Shown here piece by piece: positions 53,035-61,549 of a stretch of DNA of 64,000 bases. Under the pieces are notes generated by a model. The model was given only the letters and a program-made list of their open reading frames with translations, was not told the DNA's origin and did no database searches. The stretch's first letter is position 1. Every line of letters begins with the position of its first letter. Position numbers and translations under genes: made by a program. The stretch is from Flavobacterium frigidarium DSM 17623 (GTDB lineage: Bacteria > Bacteroidota > Bacteroidia > Flavobacteriales > Flavobacteriaceae), in contig NZ_AUDO01000009.1 in NCBI RefSeq assembly GCF_000425505.1, positions 124,001-188,000 on the forward strand, written 5' to 3'.

Positions 53035-54030
53035 TTATTTATTTAAAAGAATGGCTGCCTCCTTAGCAAAATAAGTTGAAATCAAGCTAGCTCCTGCTCT
53101 CTTAATGCACATTAATTGCTCCATCATAATTTTGTCATGATCTAACCAACCTTTTTCGGCTGCAGCTTTGATCATCGCATATTCACCAGAAACGTGATAA
53201 ACCGTAACCGGCACATTCACTGCATTTTTTACTTCGCGAACAATATCTAAATAAGCAATTCCAGGTTTCACCATTACCATATCAGCACCTTCTTCAACAT
53301 CCCAAAGTGCTTCTTTGATTGCTTCAATGCGGTTTGCATAGTCCATTTGGTAGGTTTTCTTATCCTTTGGAACTACAACATCTGCCTCTCTAGGTGCGCT
53401 GTCTAAAGCATCGCGGAAAGGTCCGTAAAAAGCCGAAGCATATTTAGCCGAGTAACTCATGATTCCCACATTGTGAAAGCCAGCAGCATCTAGCCCTTGA
53501 CGCAAACGCAATACGCGTCCGTCCATCATATCGCTTGGAGCAACAAAATCTGCTCCAGCTTGCGCGTGAGAAACGGCCATCTTAACTAAAGCTTCGTTAG
53601 TCGCTTCGTTATCTACATCACCATTTGCAATGATTCCGTCATGTCCATAAATAGAATAAGGGTCTAAAGCTACATCAGGCATCACTACCATCTCTGGACA
53701 TGCCGTTTTAATAGCGCGAATAGCGTCTTGCATTAATCCGTTCTCGTTCCACGCTTCTTTTCCTGTGTTGTCTTTTAAATCTTCGCTAACCTTTACGTAA
53801 ATGTTTACAGCGCGAATACCTAAATCATATAATTCTATAACTTCTTTGACCGTTAAATCTATAGAACGACGGAAGATTCCTGGCATGGAAGCAATTTCTA
53901 CTTGTACGTTTTCTCCCTCTGCAATAAACATGGGAAACATAAAATCTGACGGACTTAAAGTCGTCTCACGAACTAATGATCGAATGGATTCATTTGTTCT
54001 TAATCTTCTACCTCTTTGTAATGGGAACAT
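53035..54030 (-). CDS. hemB: Porphobilinogen synthase (delta-aminolevulinate dehydratase)
   Basis: 331 residues, cytosolic; joins two 5-aminolevulinates into porphobilinogen. Active-site Lys in VMVKPGIAYLD (about 253) and a second Lys in the SYSAKYASAFYGPFRDA region (about 200). The metal-binding loop PDVALDPYSIYGHDGII has Asp/His in place of the zinc Cys cluster, so this is the Mg2+/K+-type enzyme. Its promoter is not obvious; the IS200-like element lies right upstream. Length is normal. Confidence 0.97.
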   Translation of the reverse strand: MFPLQRGRRLRTNESIRSLVRETTLSPSDFMFPMFIAEGENVQVEIASMPGIFRRSIDLTVKEVIELYDLGIRAVNIYVKVSEDLKDNTGKEAWNENGLMQDAIRAIKTACPEMVVMPDVALDPYSIYGHDGIIANGDVDNEATNEALVKMAVSHAQAGADFVAPSDMMDGRVLRLRQGLDAAGFHNVGIMSYSAKYASAFYGPFRDALDSAPREADVVVPKDKKTYQMDYANRIEAIKEALWDVEEGADMVMVKPGIAYLDIVREVKNAVNVPVTVYHVSGEYAMIKAAAEKGWLDHDKIMMEQLMCIKRAGASLISTYFAKEAAILLNK

Positions 54031-54045
54031 ATTATATTTGTTTAA

Positions 54046-54073
54046 AGCTCCATAGGAGCGTAATATTTATAGC
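54046..54073 (-). repeat. REP-like palindrome, left copy
   Basis: On the minus strand: GCTATAAATATTACGCTCCT followed by ATGGAGCT. Same unit as the right-hand copies but inverted, next to the hemB start region. Confidence 0.75.
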
Positions 54074-54098
54074 AATTTGCATTTCACCGTTGATTATG

Positions 54099-54118
54099 AA
54101 CCCCGTAGGGAGTGACAT
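54099..54118. repeat. Inner palindrome, left
   Basis: AACCCCGTAGGGAGTGACAT contains the near-palindrome CCCCGTAGGG. The counterpart CCCCACGGGA lies at 54612-54631 on the other side of the transposase gene. Confidence 0.6.
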
Positions 54119-54129
54119 TTTATATTTTA

Positions 54130-54588
54130 TTAAACATCATCAAATAGATATTGATTATTGTAATCTATATCGAATGCTTTTAAAAAATCAACATATTCTT
54201 CTTTGAATGTTTTCTTTTTATGATGTTCTTCTTGATTTTGAATATAATTGATAACGTTTGTTAACTGAGAATAGCTGTATGAAAAAGCACCGAATCCAGT
54301 TTGCCATTCAAATTTACCATTAATCCATTTTTTCTCATTTATAAAACGAGATGAATTGGCTTTAATATCTCTTACCAAGTCAGACAAAGCTTTATTAGCT
54401 TTTGATCCAACTAGAATATGAATGTGATCAGGCATCCCATTAATCGCAATTAATTTTTGACCTTCATTAATAACGATTCCTGTAATATATTTATACAATT
54501 CATTCTTCCAAATTTTTGAAATTAGATTTTGTCTACCCTTCACAGCAAAAACAATATGAATATATAATTGTGTATAGGTATTTGCCAT
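54130..54588 (-). CDS. REP-associated tyrosine transposase (TnpA_REP, Y1 HUH)
   Basis: 152 residues, single-stranded DNA transposase/relaxase of the HUH superfamily. HUH motif His55-Ile-His57 (DHIHILVG) and catalytic Tyr115 (VINYIQNQEEHHKK). Length is normal for the family. It acts on short palindromes like those on both sides. All key residues are present, so it may be active. It lies between hemB and hemF, on the same strand as the heme genes. Confidence 0.93.
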   Translation of the reverse strand: MANTYTQLYIHIVFAVKGRQNLISKIWKNELYKYITGIVINEGQKLIAINGMPDHIHILVGSKANKALSDLVRDIKANSSRFINEKKWINGKFEWQTGFGAFSYSYSQLTNVINYIQNQEEHHKKKTFKEEYVDFLKAFDIDYNNQYLFDDV

Positions 54589-54611
54589 TTGAAATTAATA
54601 TTATATTAAAT

Positions 54612-54631
54612 ATACCATCCCCACGGGATTC
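54612..54631. repeat. Inner palindrome, right
   Basis: ATACCATCCCCACGGGATTC; partner of the left inner palindrome at 54099. Confidence 0.55.
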
Positions 54632-54655
54632 AATAAAAATAAAAACAAACTTGAT

Positions 54656-54708
54656 CTATAAATATAACACTCCTACGGATGCTATAAATATAACGCTCCT
54701 ACGGAGCT
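54656..54708 (+). repeat. REP-like palindromes, two right copies
   Basis: Unit 1 (54656-54681): CTATAAATATAACACTCCTA followed by CGGATG. Unit 2 (54681-54708): GCTATAAATATAACGCTCCT followed by ACGGAGCT. They are direct repeats about 24 nt apart. Confidence 0.8.
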
Positions 54709-54729
54709 CAATCAAAAAAAAATTCCATT

Positions 54730-54757
54730 GCTATAAATATGTCGCTTCTACGAAGCT
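54730..54757 (+). repeat. REP-like palindrome overlapping the hemF stop codon
   Basis: GCTATAAATATGTCGCTTCT followed by ACGAAGCT. The hairpin GCTTC-TAC-GAAGC (54744-54756) spans the last two codons and the TAG stop of hemF (54748-54750). Confidence 0.8.
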
Positions 54758-55656
54758 AACCAATCAACTGGATTTTCTAATACATTTACTAGCTTTTCTT
54801 CTTCACTTCCCGCTTCAGCATGATGATCGTATACCCACTGCACATGCGGCGGCAAACTCATTAAAATAGATTCGATTCTTCCATTGGTTTTTAAGCCAAA
54901 TAAAGTTCCCTTGTCGTGAACTAAATTGAACTCAACATAGCGTCCTCGACGGATTTCCTGCCATGTTCTTTGTTCAGCGGTATAGGGTAAATTTTTTCTT
55001 TTTTCAACAATTGGAACATAAGCCTGCAAGAAACTATTCCCCACCTCAGATACAAAATTGAACCAGTTTTCCATGCTCATTTCTTCAGTAGCTTTACAAT
55101 AATCGAAGAACAAACCTCCTATTCCACGTGCTTCATGACGATGCGCATTCCAGAAATAAGTATCACATTGCTTTTTATATTTTGGATAAAACTCTGGGTT
55201 ATGTTTATCGCAAGCCGTTTTACAAGTTTGGTGAAAATGAATCGCATCTTCTTCAAACAAATAATACGGTGTTAAATCTTGTCCGCCGCCAAACCATTGT
55301 TGGATTACGTTTCCATTCTCATCGTACATTTCGAAATAACGCCAATTAGCATGAACCGTAGGAACCATAGGGCTTTTGGGATGTAACACCAAACTTAGTC
55401 CGCACGCAAAAAAATCTGCTTCGCCTACGCCAAACATTTTTTGCATAGCATCTGGCAACTTTCCATGAACGGCTGAAATATTGACACCGCCTTTTTCAAA
55501 AACTTTACCATTCTCAATTACTCTTGTACGCCCGCCGCCGCCTTCTGGGCGTTCCCATAAGTCTTCTTTAAATTTGGCTTGTCCATCAACGGCTTCTAAA
55601 CCTGCAACGATCGTATCTTGAAGGTTTTGTATGTAGGTAAAAAACTGATCTTTCAT
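54748..55656 (-). CDS. hemF: Oxygen-dependent coproporphyrinogen III oxidase
   Basis: 302 residues, cytosolic; turns coproporphyrinogen III into protoporphyrinogen IX using O2. Family motifs: WERPEGGGGRTRVIENG (substrate loop), VHANWRYFE, FGGGQDLTPYY, HFHQTCKTACDKHNPEFYPKYKKQCD, ARGIGGLFFDYC and RRGRYVEFNLVHDKGTLFGLKTNGRIESILMSLP. The C-terminus is normal up to VDWLAS, whose last codons and stop are part of a REP-like palindrome. It belongs to the hem gene cluster on this strand. Confidence 0.97.
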   Translation of the reverse strand: MKDQFFTYIQNLQDTIVAGLEAVDGQAKFKEDLWERPEGGGGRTRVIENGKVFEKGGVNISAVHGKLPDAMQKMFGVGEADFFACGLSLVLHPKSPMVPTVHANWRYFEMYDENGNVIQQWFGGGQDLTPYYLFEEDAIHFHQTCKTACDKHNPEFYPKYKKQCDTYFWNAHRHEARGIGGLFFDYCKATEEMSMENWFNFVSEVGNSFLQAYVPIVEKRKNLPYTAEQRTWQEIRRGRYVEFNLVHDKGTLFGLKTNGRIESILMSLPPHVQWVYDHHAEAGSEEEKLVNVLENPVDWLAS

Positions 55657-55669
55657 TCTTTATGTTTAT

Positions 55670-56716
55670 TTAAAACTTCACTAATTCAACTCTACGGTTT
55701 TTAGCTTTGTTTTCTTCTGTATTGTTGGGCACCGAAGGCTTTTCAGCACCAAATCCTCTTGCTTTTAATCGTTTAATATCAGTTCCTTTTCCTGCTAATG
55801 CATACATCACTGTATTTGCTCTATCGGTTGACAACTTCTTATTACGCTCCACACTTCCGCTATTGTCTGTGTGTCCTTCGATTGATAGTTTCAAACTTGC
55901 ATTGTTTGATAATAATACAAATATCTCATCAACAATCTTTTGCCCATCTTTCTGTAAAGTGGCTTTATCTGTCTCGAAATTAATATTTAAAACCGCTTTC
56001 CCTTTGGTATCAATTTCTTTCTACATCTCTGAAGCAGTTGGTGCTTTAATGGTTTGCTTAAAACCTTCTAATTCAACGACACCTATTTCAGAATGAGCAG
56101 AATTAGAACCCAACTGTATAAATATTTTTCCGTTCTTGTGATTCAAAGCATAATTCCGAACTGAATTATCATAAGGACTCCCTGCACTTTGAATATATTT
56201 GTATGCTGCTTTTTCTTCTGTTTGTTGCAGCGCATCTAACTTATCTAAAGGAATCTTACCGTCGAACAGTAATACTGCTCCTATTTTTTTTAGATAATTA
56301 TCAACGCTTTTATCAAATTTTAATTGATTAAATTCAGCATTAACATCTTTCATAATCAAATACAAACTAGCTTTTTTACCTTCAGCGTTAAAAAAAGAAT
56401 TGCCGGTATAGATACACAATTTATTAAAATCGAAAAAATTTGTCATTCCGTTTTTGGCAACCTCAGTGCTTCCTTCTTCTTTAACAATAAAACCATCTGG
56501 CGCAGATACATAAGGAAAAACGCCTATATCTACTGTTGATTCTGGTATATTTGACCAATCAAATGTTTCTAAAAACAGTACTTCTTTTGATATTGGTTTT
56601 GAATCAGTAGCTGTTTTATCAGTTGTGCCATTTTCAGCTTCCTGAACAATAGCGTTTTCCTTTTTACAAGAGTACAGTACTAAAGCTATGCATGCAATAA
56701 TTAGAATCTTTTTCAT
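55670..56716 (-). pseudogene. Lipoprotein with OmpA domain, interrupted by in-frame TAG
   Basis: Residues 1-231 (ATG at 56716) start with a lipoprotein signal (MKKILIIACIALVLYSCKKE) and continue to PTASEM. A TAG stop follows (56021-56023). The same frame then continues without another stop for 116 codons: KEIDTKGKAVLNINFETDK..., an OmpA peptidoglycan-binding domain with LSIEGHTDNSGSVERNKKLSTDRA and NRRVELVKF, ending at 55670. The whole would make one protein of about 348 residues. It is either a real nonsense mutation, a sequencing error, or a stop that is read through. The upstream half may still make a short lipoprotein. Confidence 0.85.
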
Positions 56717-56805
56717 CTTAGTTTTATTGATAGTTATACCTAACTAAATTATGACCTGAAATGTAAAAAAAGTTACTGCAGCATTAAATCTAAGTTATCA
56801 CCGCA

Positions 56806-57180
56806 TTATTTTTTAAGGTCACTGATCTTGGTTCCAATCCCAAACGAAAAAGTTTTACTCTCGACTTGAACATGTTCGTATATAGACAATGCCTTTGCTT
56901 TATAATCAAACTGACTCTCTTTAGAATAACCCACTAAAAAATCAGCAAATTGCTCCTTTTGCTCCCAATCCATTTCGTATTTATCTAACAATTTAATCAA
57001 ATCTTTCTCTTCAATTTGATCAAGAATAGCGGTTGTTAAACCAAAATCTGTCAATTGATTATCAATTAAACTTGTGTCTTCAATGTTCCAAAATTTGGGT
57101 ACAAAAACCAAAGAAAGTAAAGTGGCCAACATATTGTCGATCTTTACTTTCTTCTCGTCTCTTATTCCTTTGCTTAGCAT
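56806..57180 (-). CDS. Hypothetical protein (124 aa)
   Basis: 124 residues from the ATG at 57180 (MLSKGIRDEKKVKIDN; a TTG at 57198 would add six residues). Acidic and helical, with LLKFLDKYEMD-type helices (DLIKLLDKYEMDWEQKEQFADFLVGYS). No signal peptide, Cys or catalytic motif. No family recognised. It lies between hemE and the interrupted lipoprotein gene on the same strand, 72 nt after the hemE stop, and may be co-transcribed with hemE. Confidence 0.6.
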   Translation of the reverse strand: MLSKGIRDEKKVKIDNMLATLLSLVFVPKFWNIEDTSLIDNQLTDFGLTTAILDQIEEKDLIKLLDKYEMDWEQKEQFADFLVGYSKESQFDYKAKALSIYEHVQVESKTFSFGIGTKISDLKK

Positions 57181-57252
57181 GTATTTTTGAGTTTTCAAAC
57201 GCAGTCATAGTTTTGAGTTACCAAGAACTGAAAACTGTGACTGTAAACTTCT

Positions 57253-58281
57253 TTACTTATGTCCGTATTCTTTCACAGCATCAATAAATGCCTTGGCGTG
57301 ATCTACAGGAATATTTGGTAGAATACCATGACCTAAATTCACAATGTATTTGTCTTTACCAAATTCGTCAATCATTTCGTGAACCATTTTCTTGATCACC
57401 GGAATTGGCGATAACAATCTTGATGGATCAAAATTTCCTTGTAAAGTAATGTTTCCACCAGAAAGGTATCTCGCATTTCTAGGAGAGCAAGTCCAGTCTA
57501 CTCCTAATGCAGAAGCACGGCTTTTTCCCATTTCGCCAAGAGCAAACCAACATCCTTTTCCGAAAACAATAACTGGCGCGTCATCTGCAAGTGCTTCAAC
57601 GATTTGGTTAATGTATTTCCAAGAAAATTCTTGATAGTCTACTGGAGATAACATTCCGCCCCAAGAGTCAAAAATTTGAACAGCATTTACGCCCGCTTTC
57701 ACTTTTTCTTTTAGGTATAAAATAGTGGTGTCTGTGATTTTTTGTAATAAAACATGTGCTGCTTCTGGATATTGGAAACAGAATCCTTTTGCCTTATCAA
57801 AGCTTTTAGACCCTTGTCCTTCTACCGCGTAACACATAATTGTCCAAGGTGAACCTGCGAAACCAATTAACGGCACCTCATCGTTCAACATTTCCTTAGT
57901 TAACTTAATTGCATCAAAAACATACTCTAACGTTTCGTGAACATCAGGAACAATTACGTTCTCTACATCTTGAATCGTACGAATAGGATGTGGTAGATAC
58001 GGACCAAAATTAGGTTTCATCTCTACATCAATTCCCATCGCTTGCGGAATCACTAAAATATCTGAGAACAAAATCGCAGCATCAGGAGCGATTCGACGAA
58101 TAGGTTGTACAGTAATTTCGGCAGCCAACTCTGGAGTTTGACAACGGGTAAAGAAATCATATTTATCACGTAAAGCAATAAATTCTGGTAAATATCTACC
58201 TGCTTGACGCATCATCCACACTGGCGGACGTTGCACTGTTTCTCCTTTTAATGCTCTTAAGAATAAGTCGTTTTTTATCAT
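57253..58281 (-). CDS. hemE: Uroporphyrinogen decarboxylase
   Basis: 342 residues, cytosolic; removes four carboxyl groups from uroporphyrinogen III to give coproporphyrinogen III. N-terminal signature [16 protein letters not shown], the Asp and substrate loop [13 protein letters not shown], and [20 protein letters not shown] and [10 protein letters not shown] are all present. Length is normal. It lies 62 nt downstream of hemD on the same strand. Confidence 0.98.
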   Translation of the reverse strand: MIKNDLFLRALKGETVQRPPVWMMRQAGRYLPEFIALRDKYDFFTRCQTPELAAEITVQPIRRIAPDAAILFSDILVIPQAMGIDVEMKPNFGPYLPHPIRTIQDVENVIVPDVHETLEYVFDAIKLTKEMLNDEVPLIGFAGSPWTIMCYAVEGQGSKSFDKAKGFCFQYPEAAHVLLQKITDTTILYLKEKVKAGVNAVQIFDSWGGMLSPVDYQEFSWKYINQIVEALADDAPVIVFGKGCWFALGEMGKSRASALGVDWTCSPRNARYLSGGNITLQGNFDPSRLLSPIPVIKKMVHEMIDEFGKDKYIVNLGHGILPNIPVDHAKAFIDAVKEYGHK

Positions 58282-58343
58282 TTTCTTGCTATTGGCTAGT
58301 CGCTTTCGGCTTTTAGCTGATGGTTTATCTTATATTGTTTGTT

Positions 58344-59036
58344 CTAGTTACCTTCTTCAGGCATTGGTGCGTAATGCTGAATTACTTCGAAAATTACTTC
58401 TTCGATCGTAGGCACTTCAGGAATTACTATATTTTTTATTTTCTTCTCCTCTAATGATGCAGCTGTAGTGCTACCGATGCAGAAGCAAGTTTCTTTTTTG
58501 ATTTTATTATTCGATAAATAACTTTCAACAGCTGATGGACTGAAGAACATTATTCCGTCAAAATTTTCTTGATCTGATATTTTAAAAGGAGCTAGTGTAG
58601 TTTGATACACTTCGATTTCGTTAAAAATAATTCCAGCGTCTTTTAATGCTTGTGGCAAAGTTTCTTTACGCAAGTTACCGCTGAAAAAAGTATAGCTCTC
58701 TTGATTGTAAATTAACGTAATTATTTCAGCTAGCTCTGATGCGTAGTCTAAATAAACATCTACCGTAAAACCATTTGCCTCTAATAATTCTTTAGTTTTG
58801 ATTCCGACACAAAAAACAGGTTTGACTTTCAAATCTTCCCAACCGTTTTGCTCCATCAAACTTAAAACCGCATTCTGACTGCTAAAAATCAGATTGGTAT
58901 TGATTTTATCTAAGTCAAAAAGATTGTTTTTGATCTCGATGAAGTCTTGTTCTAACAAGTCAAAATCAGCATCAATGAATACTTGTCTTTGCTCTGCCGA
59001 CAATGTTTTAGTGGATAAAATACTTATTTGGCTCAT
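58344..59036 (-). CDS. hemD: Uroporphyrinogen-III synthase
   Basis: 230 residues, cytosolic; cyclises hydroxymethylbilane with inversion of ring D. The family is diverse, but the two-domain layout is seen: FSSQNAVLSL near residue 50, VFCVGIKTKELLEANGF near 80, and MFFSPSAVESYLSN with CFCIGSTTAASLEEK in the second half. The start overlaps the hemC stop by 1 nt (TAATG), which supports the assignment by context as well. Confidence 0.93.
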   Translation of the reverse strand: MSQISILSTKTLSAEQRQVFIDADFDLLEQDFIEIKNNLFDLDKINTNLIFSSQNAVLSLMEQNGWEDLKVKPVFCVGIKTKELLEANGFTVDVYLDYASELAEIITLIYNQESYTFFSGNLRKETLPQALKDAGIIFNEIEVYQTTLAPFKISDQENFDGIMFFSPSAVESYLSNNKIKKETCFCIGSTTAASLEEKKIKNIVIPEVPTIEEVIFEVIQHYAPMPEEGN

Positions 59037-59962
59037 TATTTCTTCAAATTATTTTTGATTTCCGTCATCAACTTTGTTCCTCCATTATTCAGCACTTCTT
59101 GAGCTGAATAAAATCCTAATTTCTTCCATTCTTCGATAGGAACAATTTTATCGACTTCAATTTTTTCTTTTCCGTCAAGCGAAAACAAAACCCCTTGAAA
59201 ATGAATCGTATCTTCATCTTCATTATATGTTGCCAAGGCTCCAATTGGCGCTGTACAGCCACCTTCAAGAGTTTTAAGAAATTGACGTTCTATATAGGTA
59301 ACGATTTCAGTTTCAATATCATTTAAATGCGATAAAGCATCTAAGGTATAGGCATCATCTTGCATTGCTACAACTAGCATTGCACCTTGAGCTGGAGCAG
59401 GAATCATCCAATCTAAATTGATGTAATTTTCAGGTTTCAAATTGATACGCTCTAAGCCTGCAGCGGCAAATACAGCACCACTCCACTCGCTATCTGTTAA
59501 TTTTTTCATGCGTGAATTTACGTTTCCTCGTAAATCGACCACATTATGTGTAGGGTATTTATTAAGCCATTGAGCTTGACGACGCAAACTTCCAGTGGCG
59601 ATTGTACCTGTAGCATTAAGAAAATCTAAATTTCCTTTATGCACAAGTATGTCTAAAGTAGTTGCGCGCTCTAGAACTGCAGCTTGTACAATTCCTTTAG
59701 GCAAAGCAGTAGGAACATCTTTCATGGAATGCACAGCAATATCTACTGCACCATTGATCATCGCGACATCGAGTGTTTTAGTAAAAATCCCCGTAATGCC
59801 TAATTCATAAAGTGGCTTATCAAGAATAATATCACCAGTAGATTTTACTGCTACAATTTCAGTTTTAAATCCTAAATTGTTTAATTTTTTTTCTACTGTG
59901 TGTGCTTGCCAAAGTGCGAGTTCGCTATCGCGAGTTCCTATTCTTATCGTCTTTTCTGCCAT
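59036..59962 (-). CDS. hemC: Hydroxymethylbilane synthase (porphobilinogen deaminase)
   Basis: 308 residues from the ATG at 59962 (a TTG at 59977 would add five residues). It joins four porphobilinogens. Cofactor-attachment Cys in LEGGCTAPIGALA (about 242), N-terminal IRIGTRDSELALWQAHTVEK, DVRGNVNSR-like VDLRGNVNSRMKK and the HSMKDVPT catalytic loop are present. Start of the hemC-hemD-hemE run, with 1-nt overlap to hemD. Confidence 0.97.
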   Translation of the reverse strand: MAEKTIRIGTRDSELALWQAHTVEKKLNNLGFKTEIVAVKSTGDIILDKPLYELGITGIFTKTLDVAMINGAVDIAVHSMKDVPTALPKGIVQAAVLERATTLDILVHKGNLDFLNATGTIATGSLRRQAQWLNKYPTHNVVDLRGNVNSRMKKLTDSEWSGAVFAAAGLERINLKPENYINLDWMIPAPAQGAMLVVAMQDDAYTLDALSHLNDIETEIVTYIERQFLKTLEGGCTAPIGALATYNEDEDTIHFQGVLFSLDGKEKIEVDKIVPIEEWKKLGFYSAQEVLNNGGTKLMTEIKNNLKK

Positions 59963-60064
59963 TTTTATGTTTTGCAAATGATTTGAACCATCTGACTTTT
60001 TAACAATTTATTGTTTCTGTTTAGTGAATCACTAAGAGATTGACTGCCATTAGGCTATACAATC

Positions 60065-61321
60065 TTATTTTGCCGCCAGCCCAATTTTAAACACTTTTTC
60101 GATCCATTCAATACTTTCATCCACCATAGTATCATCATCTTTTAAATGATTAGCAAACTGTGTCGTGATTTTTTGAATAATTCTGGCGCTAATAATTTCC
60201 GCTTGTTCTTCATTAAAATCAGCTATCTTTTTACTTTGAAAATTTAATTCTGATTTTTTAATTGCGTTCAGCTTTTCTTTTAAAGCGTGAATTGTAGGGG
60301 CAAATTTGCGTCCCTTTGTCCACACATTAAATTCTTCCTTTATCTCTTCGATAATAGCCTCAGCTGCAGGAATGTGATTTTTTCGGTTTTCTAATGTTTC
60401 GTCTGTCAATTGAGACAAATAGTCCATATGAACCAAGGTTACTCCTTCTAGCTCTTCAACATCAGCATGTACATTTTTCGGAATCGAAAGATCTAAAATT
60501 AATAAAGGTTTTTTCAAGTTTAAAATCGCTTTATCAACTGTAGGGTTTTGAGCGCCGGTAGCCACAACAACTACATCTGCTTTTTGTAATTCTAAATGCA
60601 GCTCAGAGTAATCTTTTACAATTAGATTTAGCTTCCCAGCTAGTCGTTCTGCCTTGTCTTTAGTTCTATTAATAAGTGTGATATGCTCGTTCTTAGTATG
60701 TTTTACCAAGTTCTCACAAGTATTTCTTCCTATTTTACCGGTACCAAATAATAAGATATTTTTATTACCAATGTCTTCAACGTTTTTAATAATATATTGT
60801 ACTGCAGCAAAAGAAACCGAAGTCGCTCCTGAACTAATCTCTGTATCGTTTTTGATTTTTTTGCTCGCTTGGATCACGGCATTCACTAAACGCTCCATGT
60901 AATTATTAGCTAATCCCATAGATTTTGATTGCGTAAAGCTAGAGCGTATTTGAGAGATGATTTCAAAATCACCTAATATTTGACTATCTAAACCAGTTCC
61001 TACTCTGAAGATGTGATTTATAGCTTCTTGATTCTTATAGACGAAACCAACTTTTTGGAACTCTTCAACGCTTCCATTACTGTTCTCGCAAATCAATTTA
61101 ATCAATTGAAAAGGGTGCTCTGCAAATCCGTAAATCTCCGTTCTATTACACGTAGATGTAACGATTAAACTCTCAATTCCTTCTGTTTTTGCTTGTTCTA
61201 GCAAACGAGTCTTTGCTAAAGTATCTAAGCTGAATTTACCTCTCATCTCGGCATCCGCTTTTTTATAGCTTAGTCCAACAGAATAGAAATAGTGATGCTT
61301 TGATTGGTTATTATTTTCCAT
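60065..61321 (-). CDS. hemA: Glutamyl-tRNA reductase
   Basis: 418 residues from the ATG at 61321 (a TTG at 61336 would add five residues). Reduces Glu-tRNA to glutamate-1-semialdehyde, the first step of the C5 heme pathway. Catalytic Cys in VTSTCNRTEIYGF (about residue 58), NADPH-binding LLFGTGKIGRNTCENL, and the C-terminal dimerisation helices. Length is normal. A -7 box (61347) lies 26 nt upstream and an AraC-type regulator is divergently encoded just beyond. Confidence 0.97.
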   Translation of the reverse strand: MENNNQSKHHYFYSVGLSYKKADAEMRGKFSLDTLAKTRLLEQAKTEGIESLIVTSTCNRTEIYGFAEHPFQLIKLICENSNGSVEEFQKVGFVYKNQEAINHIFRVGTGLDSQILGDFEIISQIRSSFTQSKSMGLANNYMERLVNAVIQASKKIKNDTEISSGATSVSFAAVQYIIKNVEDIGNKNILLFGTGKIGRNTCENLVKHTKNEHITLINRTKDKAERLAGKLNLIVKDYSELHLELQKADVVVVATGAQNPTVDKAILNLKKPLLILDLSIPKNVHADVEELEGVTLVHMDYLSQLTDETLENRKNHIPAAEAIIEEIKEEFNVWTKGRKFAPTIHALKEKLNAIKKSELNFQSKKIADFNEEQAEIISARIIQKITTQFANHLKDDDTMVDESIEWIEKVFKIGLAAK

Positions 61322-61346
61322 ATAAATACTTTTCAAGAAAGTGAAG

Positions 61347-61354
61347 CAAAATTA
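61347..61354 (-). promoter_or_regulatory. -7 promoter box for hemA
   Basis: TAATTTTG on the minus strand matches TAnnTTTG and ends 25 nt before the hemA ATG. Confidence 0.6.
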
Positions 61355-61448
61355 TCACTATAGTATTTATAAAAGTAACGCTGTAAGTACTTTTTATATC
61401 GCTACGTGTTTTTTTACTTCTAAACGGCTTAAAATTACTAAAAAACCC

Positions 61449-61456
61449 TATTTTTG
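61449..61456 (+). promoter_or_regulatory. -7 box upstream of the AraC-type regulator
   Basis: TATTTTTG matches TAnnTTTG and lies 93 nt before the ATG at 61550, so it would give a long leader. Confidence 0.5.
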
Positions 61457-61549
61457 TACTGAAATCAAGTTGTATCAGTCCATTTATTTAGAGTGGTTCT
61501 AAATTAAACGGAATGGTAATTATTCGATTGTTCTTTAAAAAATATCGCT

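Larger units (their letters stand above)
54046..54757. mobile_element. IS200/REP-type element between hemB and hemF
   Basis: About 0.7 kb. A TnpA_REP gene (54130-54588) is flanked by short palindromic repeats of the form GCTATAAATAT...GCTCCTACGGAGC, inverted on the left (54046-54073) and direct on the right (54656-54681, 54681-54708, 54730-54757). Inner, shorter ACCCCGTAGGG/CCCCACGGGA palindromes sit next to the gene (54099-54118, 54612-54631). The arrangement is that of a REP-associated tyrosine transposase (RAYT) group. No target-site duplication is expected or seen. Confidence 0.8.

Noticed and set aside
54046..54757. CRISPR array suggested by repeated palindromes
   Set aside because: Repeats are few, unevenly spaced, partly inverted and flank a transposase gene; there are no spacers of equal length and no cas genes.
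54516..54869. 117-codon plus-strand frame across the REP repeats and hemF end
   Set aside because: It runs through palindromes and antisense to hemF; composition is not protein-like.
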